Notes under the pieces: generated by a model | Databases searched by the model: none | Told to the model about the DNA's origin: nothing | What the model saw: only the letters and a program-made list of their open reading frames with translations | Made by a program: the position numbers and the translations under genes | NCBI GenBank assembly: GCA_007122045.1 | Contig: SKJM01000187.1 | Span: 1 to 5,669 of the forward strand | DNA length: 5,669 nucleotides | From: Planctomycetales bacterium | GTDB lineage: Bacteria > Planctomycetota > Planctomycetia > Pirellulales > Thermoguttaceae | Direction: 5' to 3' | Shown: positions 1 to 5,020 of the stretch, piece after piece | Layout of the letters: each line of letters starts with the position of its first letter | Numbering within the stretch: position 1 is the stretch's first letter

Positions 1-191
1 ACCCGGTGGGTCCCTTCCATATTATATGCGGGCCGAAGCGGTGTCAACGGCGCTGTTCGCCCGGCACCAAGCCGGAGGGGAAGGGCGCGGGTGGCGGCGG
101 CATGTAGCCCACTGACCACTGTTGCGGGCCGGGCAGGCCGGCCGGTGGCGTTCACAACTTGTGTACAACGATGCTCGGACTCACGCGAGCG
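1..191. other. Intergenic region after the UVR gene
   Basis: No convincing gene is present. Besides the leftward promoter at 21-47, there is a GC-rich hairpin (GGCCGG at 127-132 with CCGGCC at 138-143, 5-base loop) about 50 bases beyond the stop of the UVR-motif gene. It lacks a following T-run on the minus strand, so it is at best a weak or Rho-assisted terminator. A short palindrome-like stretch (CACAA-C-TTGTG) lies near 153-163; no known operator is recognised in it. Confidence 0.4.
21..47 (-). promoter_or_regulatory. Strong sigma-70-type promoter facing left, out of the window
   Basis: Read on the minus strand, a perfect TTGACA (42-47) is followed after 15 bases by a perfect TATAAT (21-26). 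A 15-base spacer is shorter than the usual 17. An overlapping weaker -10 (TAATAT, shifted by two bases) would give 17. Transcription would start near position 14 and run left, so the promoter serves a gene outside the window. Both hexamers are seen directly; activity is inferred. Perfect matches to both are rare in such GC-rich sequence, which raises confidence. Confidence 0.65.
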
Positions 192-929
192 TTACGACCG
201 CGAGCGGCGGCGGATTTGATCGCGCAGCCGGGCGGCGCGTTCGTATTGCTCGGCGGCGATGGCGTCGGAAAGCTGCTCGGTCAGGGTGCGGCCGACGTGG
301 TACTCTTCGCGCAGCGACTCGCGCAGGTGCACCAACTGCTCGACCAGGTCGTCTTCGTCAAACTGCTCCTCGGCCTCCAACCGTTCGAACACCTCCCGGA
401 TGCGCTCCAGGCCGGCGTCGAGCGCCTCGATCGCGCGTTCCGGCGTCGACGTTTGAAGCTGCAGCAGGGCGGCCGCCTGGGTGCGGTGGAACAGCACGAA
501 GGGCCGGTACTGCTCGTGGAGCAGGGTCCACTGGGGGTCGGGTGAGTGGGCGGCGCCGAAGTCCATCATGGCCAGCGTGTGATCGGCGTCGGCAATGGCC
601 CGCTCGAACTCGCGCAGGGCCAGCCAACAGATGCGGCGGTGGTAGAACTGGAGGAACTCGCGGTCCAGTTCGAAGCAGCGGTCCTCGTCCAGTTGAAAGT
701 CATCGCCGGCGGCGGCAGCCTCTTCCCGCAGCGCGTCGAGCAGCGTGGGATGCCCACCCGGCCGCTCGCCGTCGGGCCGGCCGTCGACCTCCATTTGCAG
801 CACGCCCAACTCGATCCGCATTTGCAGCACGTTGCGGCCGTCGTGGGCGCGGAGCAGCCGGGCGCTGGCCACCCCGGGCTGGTACGGCCAGTCTTCGAAG
901 ATGTGGTCGATGTCGTAGTGATGGGGCAT
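192..929 (-). CDS. UvrB/UvrC (UVR) motif-containing protein
   Basis: A 245-aa soluble, acidic, mostly helical protein. The only recognisable domain is a C-terminal UVR motif at about residues 216-241 (LTEQLSDAI, then EQYERAARLRDQI), the short helical hairpin that UvrB and UvrC use to bind each other and that also occurs in McsA and Clp-type proteins. The rest (N-terminal block with DIDHIFEDWPYQPG and the LGVLQMEVDGRPDGERP segment at 41-57, then helical repeats at about 82-185) resembles proteins I recall as common in Planctomycetes and annotated only as UVR-motif proteins; this is memory, not a search. There is no nuclease or ATPase domain, so a direct excision-repair role is not shown. It is last in a likely operon, 42 bases after the arfB stop. 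The start ATG has no clear Shine-Dalgarno site; TAA stop. Confidence 0.88.
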   Translation of the reverse strand: MPHHYDIDHIFEDWPYQPGVASARLLRAHDGRNVLQMRIELGVLQMEVDGRPDGERPGGHPTLLDALREEAAAAGDDFQLDEDRCFELDREFLQFYHRRICWLALREFERAIADADHTLAMMDFGAAHSPDPQWTLLHEQYRPFVLFHRTQAAALLQLQTSTPERAIEALDAGLERIREVFERLEAEEQFDEDDLVEQLVHLRESLREEYHVGRTLTEQLSDAIAAEQYERAARLRDQIRRRSRS

Positions 930-971
930 GGCGTTGGAGGACCGGCTGAAGGGCGCGGTCCCGGTACACGG

Positions 972-1391
972 TTACTCCCGCGGCGGTTGCCGGCGGAGTT
1001 GCTTCTTCTGAGAGAGCTTCTGTTTCGCCTCCAGGCGCCGCTCTTTGGAGGCGCGGGTGGGTTTCGTCGGCCGGCGGGGCTTCGGCGCGGTCGCCGCGGC
1101 CTCGAGCATGACCCGGAGCTTCTCCAGGCAGTCGGCCACGTTCCGCCCGGCATCGCGAAAGCGCTGGCTGGTAACGATCAACTCGCCCTCCGAGGTCATT
1201 CGCCGCCGCTGCTTGGCCAGCAGCCGCTGCCGCACCGGTTCGGGCAGGCTGGGGCTCCGCGCCACGTTCCACCGCAACTCGGCCTTGGTACTGACCTTGT
1301 TGACGCGCTGCCCGCCCGGACCGCTGCTCCGCGCGAACTGGAAGCGAAACTCGCGAAGCGGAATCTTCAGCCTGGCGTTGACGACTAGCAT
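972..1391 (-). CDS. arfB: Alternative ribosome-rescue factor ArfB (peptidyl-tRNA hydrolase, YaeJ/ICT1 type)
   Basis: A 139-aa protein that aligns almost end to end with E. coli ArfB (140 aa). It hydrolyses peptidyl-tRNA on ribosomes stalled without a stop codon, using a GGQ loop like a class I release factor but with no codon-recognition domain. Seen here: the catalytic GGQ at residues 26-28 in SSGPGGQRVNK, the TSEGELIVTSQ strand segment, and a strongly basic C-terminal tail with RRPTKPTRASKERRL at 106-120, nearly identical to the E. coli tail that enters the empty mRNA channel. The reading frame stays open far upstream, but the family begins with an M-[IL]-V-type N-terminus, which fixes the start at the ATG at 1391. 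It starts 20 bases after the stop of the TIM-barrel gene and is probably co-transcribed with it. No strong ribosome binding site is visible. TAA stop. Confidence 0.95.
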   Translation of the reverse strand: MLVVNARLKIPLREFRFQFARSSGPGGQRVNKVSTKAELRWNVARSPSLPEPVRQRLLAKQRRRMTSEGELIVTSQRFRDAGRNVADCLEKLRVMLEAAATAPKPRRPTKPTRASKERRLEAKQKLSQKKQLRRQPPRE

Positions 1392-1411
1392 GGCAACAGC
1401 GATCGGGCGGA

Positions 1412-2218
1412 TTATTCCCCCACCAGGTCGGCATACGCGGCCTTGGCGTGGTCGAGCAGCGACGGGTACCCGCAGGATTCGACATCCTCGCCGAGCAGTT
1501 CGACGTCGTAGTAGCCGTCGTAACCGGCCGCCTTCAGGGCGTCGACGATGTTGCGCAGCGGCAGGTTCCCATCGCCCAGGCGGCAGCGGTTCTGTTCGCC
1601 TCGGGGCGGTTGCCGGGCATCGCCCAACTGGACCAGGGCAATGTGCGGTGCCAGTTGCGGAATGCGCCCGACCAGCGCCGCATCGTGGCCCACGTGGTAG
1701 GTGTCGAGCACCAATTTCACCCACGGGCTGCCGACGGCGTCGAGCAGCCGCACGACTTCATCGAGACTGGTGAGGAACGTGCAATTGGCCGCGCAACCGG
1801 GATGCATCGGCTCGATGGCCAGCGTCACCCCATGTTCTTCCGCCAGGGGCGCGACCTCAGCCAAGGCGTCCTTGACCAGCCGGTGGGCGTGATTGGAGGT
1901 GTGCCCGGCCCGGGCCCCGCTGCACACGACCAGGCAACGCGCGTGCAGGGCCGCCGTGGTTCGCACGGCGTCGCAGGCATCTTGCACGCTCTCGCGGTAC
2001 GTGCGGCCGTCGCTGCCGGTGAACCCGCCGGCCCAAAACAAGTGGGACACTTCCAGCCGATACTCGGCCAGTAGTTGGGCCGCGCGGCCCGCTCCCAAGT
2101 CGGACAGCTTCTGGCGCCACACCCCGATGGCGGGTATGCCGGCGGCCGAATACGCCGCGGCATCTTCCTCGAGCGACCAGCGGAAGGTGGTGGTCTCGTT
2201 GACTGACAGCTTTGCCAT
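1412..2218 (-). CDS. TIM-barrel sugar phosphate isomerase/epimerase family protein (xylose isomerase-like)
   Basis: A 268-aa protein of the AP-endonuclease-2/xylose isomerase-like TIM-barrel superfamily (COG1082 type), which isomerises or epimerises sugars, inososes or sugar acids with a bound divalent metal. Likely metal ligands by pattern: Glu136 (LAIEPMHP), Asp172 (LVLDTYHVGHD), and Glu240 (YDVELLGED). The usual His of the HxxD motif on the following strand is Gln197 here (VQLGD, Asp200). His175 and the GDG at 215-217 also fit the family. No signal peptide is seen, so it is probably cytoplasmic. The substrate cannot be read from sequence, and none of the neighbours is a sugar-pathway gene. 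The ATG at 2218 has GAGGAG ten bases upstream. It is the first gene of the likely three-gene operon with arfB and the UVR gene. TAA stop. Confidence 0.9.
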   Translation of the reverse strand: MAKLSVNETTTFRWSLEEDAAAYSAAGIPAIGVWRQKLSDLGAGRAAQLLAEYRLEVSHLFWAGGFTGSDGRTYRESVQDACDAVRTTAALHARCLVVCSGARAGHTSNHAHRLVKDALAEVAPLAEEHGVTLAIEPMHPGCAANCTFLTSLDEVVRLLDAVGSPWVKLVLDTYHVGHDAALVGRIPQLAPHIALVQLGDARQPPRGEQNRCRLGDGNLPLRNIVDALKAAGYDGYYDVELLGEDVESCGYPSLLDHAKAAYADLVGE

Positions 2219-2226
2219 CCGTGTCG

Positions 2227-2276
2227 GACTCCTCGTTTTCAGGCTCCCCCACGACTCCTCGGTTTTTCCTCAGGCT
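2227..2276 (-). repeat. Imperfect direct repeat in the leader of the TIM-barrel gene
   Basis: Two copies of a sequence lie head to tail just before the gene. On the plus strand they read GACTCCTCG-TTTTCAGGCT (2227-2245) and GACTCCTCGG-TTTTTCCTCAGGCT (2253-2276). On the mRNA each gives GCCTGA, a purine-rich stretch, then CGAGGAGTC, so both copies carry a GAGGAG Shine-Dalgarno-like core; only the copy nearest the ATG is well placed to start translation. It may be a small tandem duplication or a second ribosome standby site; function is inferred. Confidence 0.5.
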
Positions 2277-2287
2277 TCCCTTGCCGG

Positions 2288-2316
2288 ATTATCGTTCATG
2301 GCCGCGGGTGCGTAAA
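2288..2316 (-). promoter_or_regulatory. Candidate promoter for the TIM-barrel/arfB/UVR operon
   Basis: On the minus strand TTTACG (2311-2316, four of six to TTGACA) and GATAAT (2288-2293, five of six to TATAAT) are separated by exactly 17 bases. The predicted start near 2281 would give a leader of about 60 bases containing the direct repeat and the ribosome binding site. The spacing and position between the TraB-family stop and the operon support it. The match is decent, not perfect. Confidence 0.5.
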
Positions 2317-2336
2317 CCGGGACCGCTGCTCAAGGG

Positions 2337-2351
2337 GGCGCCGCCGGCGCC
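2337..2351. repeat. GC-rich hairpin between TraB-family gene and next promoter
   Basis: GGCGCC (2337-2342), a 3-base loop, then GGCGCC (2346-2351) can form a very stable 6-bp stem. It lies about 50 bases beyond the TraB-family stop and just upstream of the next promoter. No T-run follows on either strand, so it is not a classic intrinsic terminator, though it could slow polymerase or protect a 3' end. Confidence 0.35.
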
Positions 2352-2379
2352 GCCAATCCCGAGAGGTCAGCCTCCAACA

Positions 2380-2398
2380 GAAGACAACCATCGGTTGG
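2380..2398 (-). terminator. Possible weak terminator after the TraB-family gene
   Basis: Immediately after the TAG stop the minus strand can pair CAACC with GGTTG around a 3-base loop (plus-strand CAACC-ATC-GGTTG, 2385-2397), followed by the moderately T-rich TCTTCTGTT. The stem is only five base pairs, extended by two more pairs across a mismatch, so its strength is doubtful. Confidence 0.3.
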
Positions 2399-3313
2399 CT
2401 ACTGAAGCTTCCAGGCGGTCACCCAGCGCACTTCGGCGGGCGCCAGGCCGAAATCGTCGCGGAGCCGGGCGACCATGTCGTCCATGTGGCCCGCTCCATA
2501 GAAGATGGCCACCTTCTGCCTGCCGGCGTCCAACTGTTTCCGGAGCACGTCGAGGGCCACCTTGTTGCGTTCGGCGATGAGGGTCGATCCGTCGGGGCCG
2601 TCGATCACATTGAAGGCGCCCTGCATGGTGTCGAACTGCTCGGCCATGACCCGGCGCAGCGCCATGGCCCGGTTTCCCGAAAACAGGGCCATCAGCAGTT
2701 GAGCGTCGCTGGTGGTGCCGGCCCCCTCGCTCTGCCGCGCCAGGTTGTAGCCCATCATGCGGAAAAACATGTCGCCGAAGCTCTCCCCCCGGTCGCGCAT
2801 CGAGCGTGCGAATTGCTCGGGCGACATGTCGGCGTGCACGAAGTTCTCCGGCGTATAGTCGATGCCGTCGAGTTGGAACTGCAATTCGAGCAGGTCGGTC
2901 AGGCCACGCTGGATCAAGGAAACGGGGTTGGCGGCGCCGTGGCCGCCGCCCTTGGGAACCCGCGCACCCTCGGGGGCGACCAATTCGTACAGCACCACCT
3001 CGTACCGGGCAAACTCGCGGTTCAGTTGCGCGTAGAAGTCGGGCTCGGCCACGTGGATGGCGGAAACGAGGTCGACAATCGGATCGGACGTATCGGCGTC
3101 GATCGGGACACACCGCAGGACGGCCACCTCCAGGGACTTCGGTCGGCTATCCTCGTCCTGGGCAAGGCGGAGGAAACGGATCGGGTCATCCACGGGCGCC
3201 CAGCCCACGTCGTCTGCCCGGCCGAGATTCCATCCCCCCGCAAGGGCCATCGCCGTGAACGCCAGCCACACCGCCCCTCGGACGATCCTCCGTCGAAACT
3301 GTAGCCAAACCAT
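2399..3313 (-). CDS. TraB/GumN (Tiki-like) family protein, exported
   Basis: A 304-aa protein. The first ~33 residues form a signal peptide: RRR near the start, a hydrophobic stretch at about 13-27, and a plausible cleavage after GRA at 31-33, so the product is probably exported or lipid-anchored outside the cytoplasm. The mature part matches the TraB/GumN family, related to Tiki metalloproteases and EreA/ChaN-like folds. The first paired motif is [11 protein letters not shown] (His87, Glu90; Ser84 where Gly is usual in GxxH), followed by VVLYELV (Glu110), then a conserved ERN (248-250) and a second GxxH at GAGH (273-276, His276). These His/Glu/Arg positions are the proposed catalytic or metal-binding set. 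Its substrate is unknown. The ATG start is fixed by a perfect AGGAGG seven bases upstream. It is probably monocistronic, flanked by a hairpin-rich leader and a promoter for the next operon. TAG stop. Confidence 0.85.
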   Translation of the reverse strand: MVWLQFRRRIVRGAVWLAFTAMALAGGWNLGRADDVGWAPVDDPIRFLRLAQDEDSRPKSLEVAVLRCVPIDADTSDPIVDLVSAIHVAEPDFYAQLNREFARYEVVLYELVAPEGARVPKGGGHGAANPVSLIQRGLTDLLELQFQLDGIDYTPENFVHADMSPEQFARSMRDRGESFGDMFFRMMGYNLARQSEGAGTTSDAQLLMALFSGNRAMALRRVMAEQFDTMQGAFNVIDGPDGSTLIAERNKVALDVLRKQLDAGRQKVAIFYGAGHMDDMVARLRDDFGLAPAEVRWVTAWKLQ

Positions 3314-3320
3314 GTGAATT

Positions 3321-3326
3321 CCTCCT
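3321..3326 (-). promoter_or_regulatory. Consensus ribosome binding site of the TraB-family gene
   Basis: AGGAGG on the minus strand, seven bases before the ATG at 3313. It is the strongest Shine-Dalgarno site among the longer genes of the window and settles the start codon. Confidence 0.85.
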
Positions 3327-3383
3327 GCTTTGTTGTTGCCTTGCTTGCCGCCGGCCGAACGGCGGGTTGAAGTTTACCATCAA

Positions 3384-3431
3384 GATGAACATTCCTGTCC
3401 GTCATGGGCCCGACCGACAGGAATGTCCATC
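3384..3431. repeat. 16-bp inverted repeat, possible REP-like dispersed palindrome
   Basis: GATGAACATTCCTGTC (3384-3399) is matched by GACAGGAATGTCCATC (3416-3431), with 15 of 16 positions pairing and a 16-base loop; the inner 11 bp are perfect. In the leftward transcript it would sit in the untranslated leader of the TraB-family gene. Its words (GGACATTCCTGTC and GGATGGACATTCC) are ones I recall as recurrent in intergenic regions of planctomycete genomes, so it may be one copy of a dispersed palindromic family; that is memory and unverified. No T-run follows on either strand, arguing against a simple terminator. Confidence 0.75.
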
Positions 3432-3473
3432 CTACGACTTGGTGAGCGACTCTCCGCCGCTCGCCTTCTGCGC

Positions 3474-3488
3474 GCCGCCATGGGCGGC
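3474..3488. repeat. Short hairpin at the predicted 5' end of the TraB-family transcript
   Basis: GCCGCC (3474-3479), loop ATG, GGCGGC (3483-3488): a perfect 6-bp GC stem lying right where the leftward transcript from the TATAAT at 3496-3501 would begin. A 5'-terminal hairpin of this sort often stabilises mRNA; that role is inferred. Confidence 0.35.
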
Positions 3489-3495
3489 TCCTGCC

Positions 3496-3525
3496 ATTAT
3501 AGACCGTCACGCCGGCCGGTGCCAC
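3496..3525 (-). promoter_or_regulatory. Candidate promoter of the TraB-family gene
   Basis: A perfect TATAAT on the minus strand (3496-3501) is preceded after 18 bases by GTGGCA (3520-3525, four of six to TTGACA). Transcription would start near 3489 and give a leader of about 175 bases that includes the short hairpin and the 16-bp inverted repeat. The -35 lies within the possible 33-codon ORF. Confidence 0.5.
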
Positions 3526-3608
3526 AGCGTGGGGATGGTTTGCCGGTGGTGGCCCTGGAAGTCGAAGTTCGTGCCGCGGTCGGCCACGGTGCGCACGAGG
3601 ATGGACAT
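3507..3608 (-). CDS. Possible 33-aa small protein, unknown function
   Basis: A 33-codon minus-strand ORF starting at ATG 3608 and ending at TGA 3507-3509; the product begins [12 protein letters not shown] and ends TLWHRPA. I do not recognise it. What argues for coding is base composition: about 21 of 33 first positions, 16 of 33 second positions and 32 of 33 third positions are G or C, the graded pattern of real genes in a GC-rich genome. Against it: no Shine-Dalgarno site before the ATG, no promoter I can defend, and the frame is open upstream to about 3797 without a better start. It could be a true small gene upstream of the TraB-family gene, a decayed remnant, or chance. Confidence 0.35.
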   Translation of the reverse strand: MSILVRTVADRGTNFDFQGHHRQTIPTLWHRPA

Positions 3609-3628
3609 GGCCGCCCATCTGCGGCCGA

Positions 3629-3651
3629 CCGGCGGCTTCCCACGCCGCCGG
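3629..3651. repeat. 8-bp hairpin upstream of the yjbQ-like gene
   Basis: CCGGCGGC (3629-3636) and GCCGCCGG (3644-3651) pair perfectly around a 7-base loop. It lies about 80 bases before the yjbQ-like start and 20 bases before the possible 33-aa ORF on the other strand. No T-run follows on either strand. It may be a regulatory or mRNA-stability hairpin; role unknown. Confidence 0.45.
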
Positions 3652-3732
3652 CGTTCTGGTATCTTGAGGGGCTTGCATTGCGAACATGGACGCCAGGGGG
3701 ACCCTTGGCTACCCGAAGCAGGAACAGCGATC

Positions 3733-4155
3733 GTGAAATCACTGACGGAATACCTGACCCTGAACGTTCCGAAACGCATGGATTTCGTGAACATCACCCA
3801 TCAGGTGGAGGAGGCCGTTCAGCGGAGCGGCGTGCAGGAGGGGTTGTGCCTGGTCAATGCCATGCATATTACCGCGAGTGTGTTCATCAACGACGACGAG
3901 TCCGGCTTGCACCAGGACTACAAGGACTGGCTGGAGAAGCTGGCCCCCTTCGATCCCTCGCCGAAGGTCTATCGCCACAATCGGACCGGCGAGGACAACG
4001 GCGACGCCCACCACAAGCGGCAGATCATGGGGCGCGAGGTGGTCGTGGCAGTGACGAAGGGGCGGCTCGACTTCGGTCCGTGGGAGCAGATCTTCTACGG
4101 TGAGTTCGACGGCCGCCGCGCCAAACGCGTGCTGGTGAAGATCCTCGGCGAGTAA
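3733..4155 (+). CDS. YjbQ / UPF0047 family protein (secondary thiamine-phosphate synthase-like)
   Basis: A 140-aa protein with the complete UPF0047/YjbQ fold, the only plus-strand gene. Conserved features: [15 protein letters not shown] at about 42-56 (His45, Thr47, Ala48), YRHN at 80-83, [13 protein letters not shown] at 88-100 (His93, His94), the [11 protein letters not shown] segment (110-120), and the EFDGRR motif at 124-129. These histidines and acidic residues line the proposed active site. Members have been linked to weak thiamine-phosphate synthase activity that can substitute for ThiE; the main physiological role is unsettled. The frame is open upstream for another 122 codons, but the family N-terminus fits the GTG at 3733, which has an AGGA nine bases before it. 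The earlier in-frame ATG at 3367 would make an unrelated low-complexity extension through the inverted repeat. It converges on purE with a 56-base gap. TAA stop. Confidence 0.9.
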   Translation: MKSLTEYLTLNVPKRMDFVNITHQVEEAVQRSGVQEGLCLVNAMHITASVFINDDESGLHQDYKDWLEKLAPFDPSPKVYRHNRTGEDNGDAHHKRQIMGREVVVAVTKGRLDFGPWEQIFYGEFDGRRAKRVLVKILGE

Positions 4156-4167
4156 CGCCTTAGCCGA

Positions 4168-4213
4168 CGTGGGATAGGCTTCCAGCCTGTCGGCGGAAAG
4201 CGTGGGACAGGCT
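4168..4213. repeat. Repeat and hairpin between convergent yjbQ-like gene and purE
   Basis: CGTGGGATAGGCT (4168-4180) and CGTGGGACAGGCT (4201-4213) are direct repeats differing at one base. The first also forms a hairpin with the following bases: GATAGGCT (4173-4180), loop TCC, AGCCTGTC (4184-4191), eight pairs with one G-U. The second copy overlaps the purE TAG stop. The position between two converging stops suggests a bidirectional transcription barrier, although there is no T-run. I recall similar GGATAGGCTTCCAGCCTGTC-like sequence as repetitive in planctomycete intergenic DNA; unverified. Confidence 0.6.
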
Positions 4214-4733
4214 ACTTGGCTTCGGCAAGCCGCTTCTGCAGGGCCTCGTTCTTCTGCGTTACCTTGTCGGCAAGCCGGTGCTTGAAGTCGGCGAGCTTCT
4301 GCTGCAGGTCGGGATCGCTGAGCGCGAGTATCTCGACGGCCAGCAGCCCGGCATTGCGGGGGCCGCCGCTGCCGGCGGCCACGCACGCCACGGGCACGTC
4401 GCCGGGCATTTGCACGGTGGAAAGCAGCGAGTCGAGCCCGCCGGCCAGGTCGGTCACCACGGGAATGCCGATGACCGGCAGGGTGGTGTGCGAGGCGACC
4501 ACACCGGCCAGGTGGGCGGCGCCGCCGGCGGCGGCAATGACCACTTTCATGCCCCGCGCCGCGGCCGTCGTGGCGAACTGGTGAACGATATCCGGTGTGC
4601 GATGGGCGCTCATCACGCGAATTTCCATTGGGACGCCGAACTCCTCCAGGGCTTTCGCAACGCCCTGAATCTTCGGCCAATCGCTGTCGCTGCCCATGAC
4701 AATTCCGACAAGGGGGGGATTCTCAGTACTCAT
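4212..4733 (-). CDS. purE: N5-carboxyaminoimidazole ribonucleotide mutase PurE (class I)
   Basis: A 173-aa protein. PurE converts N5-CAIR to CAIR in de novo purine synthesis, acting as a cytoplasmic octamer. The family motifs appear in order: GSDSDWP at 14-20 (phosphate/ribose binding), SAHRTP at 42-47 with the catalytic His45, [11 protein letters not shown] at 67-77, GIPV at 89-92, STVQMP at 105-110. The last active-site loop reads [11 protein letters not shown] (119-129) where E. coli has AIGKAGAANAA; the NA and following LLA are kept. The C-terminal ~35 residues form a charged helix with many Lys, Glu and Gln. The usual partner purK is not in the window. It starts 56 bases after the 76-aa gene and has only a weak GAG-type ribosome site, so it is probably read from an upstream promoter. 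The ATG at 4733 fits the family N-terminus. TAG stop. Confidence 0.96.
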   Translation of the reverse strand: MSTENPPLVGIVMGSDSDWPKIQGVAKALEEFGVPMEIRVMSAHRTPDIVHQFATTAAARGMKVVIAAAGGAAHLAGVVASHTTLPVIGIPVVTDLAGGLDSLLSTVQMPGDVPVACVAAGSGGPRNAGLLAVEILALSDPDLQQKLADFKHRLADKVTQKNEALQKRLAEAK

Positions 4734-4789
4734 TGGGGACTTCTCGCTTATGGGTTAAATGACGGTAAACCGGGTTGTGTTTCGTTTGC

Positions 4790-5020
4790 CTAGACGGCTG
4801 CCTGCAGTTGGGCGTACACTTGGTCGAAGGCGGCCGCCGGGGGCGCGTAATCCAAGTGCCATTGTGGTTCCTCGGTGCCGGTCCACAGTTCGTTCAGTTG
4901 TTCCTCTTCGCGCTCTTCCACTTCCGTCGGTTCCACATCCCAAGCCTGGGACGTATGGACGTCCAGGATTCGTTTCAACCCTATCGAATAGCTGACCGAC
5001 GGGGGCGTCCTAACAATCAT
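4790..5020 (-). CDS. Small acidic protein of unknown function, upstream of purE
   Basis: A 76-aa protein that I do not recognise. It has no membrane segment or signal peptide. A basic N-terminal third (GLKRILD) is followed by a Glu-rich stretch (EPTEVEEREEE, 30-40), two Trp-containing segments (NELWTGTEEPQW, 43-54) and an Ala/Gln-rich C-terminus. Three ATGs occur in a row (5026, 5023, 5020). The Shine-Dalgarno GGGGAGG ends at 5027, directly against the first, so the third ATG, six bases away, is the best start; using the first would add two Met. Its start overlaps the end of the 51-aa gene by 11 bases, implying translational coupling, and purE follows after 56 bases. Codon use looks like the neighbours. 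TAG stop. Confidence 0.7.
   Translation of the reverse strand: MIVRTPPSVSYSIGLKRILDVHTSQAWDVEPTEVEEREEEQLNELWTGTEEPQWHLDYAPPAAAFDQVYAQLQAAV

Larger units (their letters stand above)
3314..3732. other. Divergent intergenic region between the TraB-family gene and yjbQ-like gene
   Basis: A 419-base gap between divergently transcribed genes. It holds, from left to right, the TraB-family ribosome binding site, a 16-bp inverted repeat, a GCCGCC-ATG-GGCGGC hairpin (3474-3488), a leftward TATAAT promoter, a possible 33-codon gene on the minus strand, and an 8-bp hairpin (3629-3651). A promoter for the rightward gene is expected here, but I see no convincing -35/-10 pair on the plus strand. Confidence 0.6.

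Noticed and set aside
546..1388. Long plus-strand ORF antisense to the UVR gene and arfB
   Set aside because: Its product has no recognisable motifs and it is fully explained as the complement of two well-supported genes; long antisense ORFs are common at high GC.
1857..2252. Minus-strand GTG ORF beginning in the TIM-barrel leader (VGEPENEES...)
   Set aside because: The GAGGAG is only two bases from its GTG, too close, and the rest is an out-of-frame shadow of the TIM-barrel gene.
2486..3304. Plus-strand ORF of 272 codons antisense to the TraB-family gene
   Set aside because: The minus strand has the signal peptide, the GxxH motifs and a perfect AGGAGG; the plus-strand frame has no such support.
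3367..3732. N-terminal extension of the YjbQ-like protein from ATG 3367
   Set aside because: It runs through the inverted repeat and GC-rich hairpins, adds 122 residues unlike any YjbQ protein, and the GTG at 3733 has an AGGA site and the family N-terminus.
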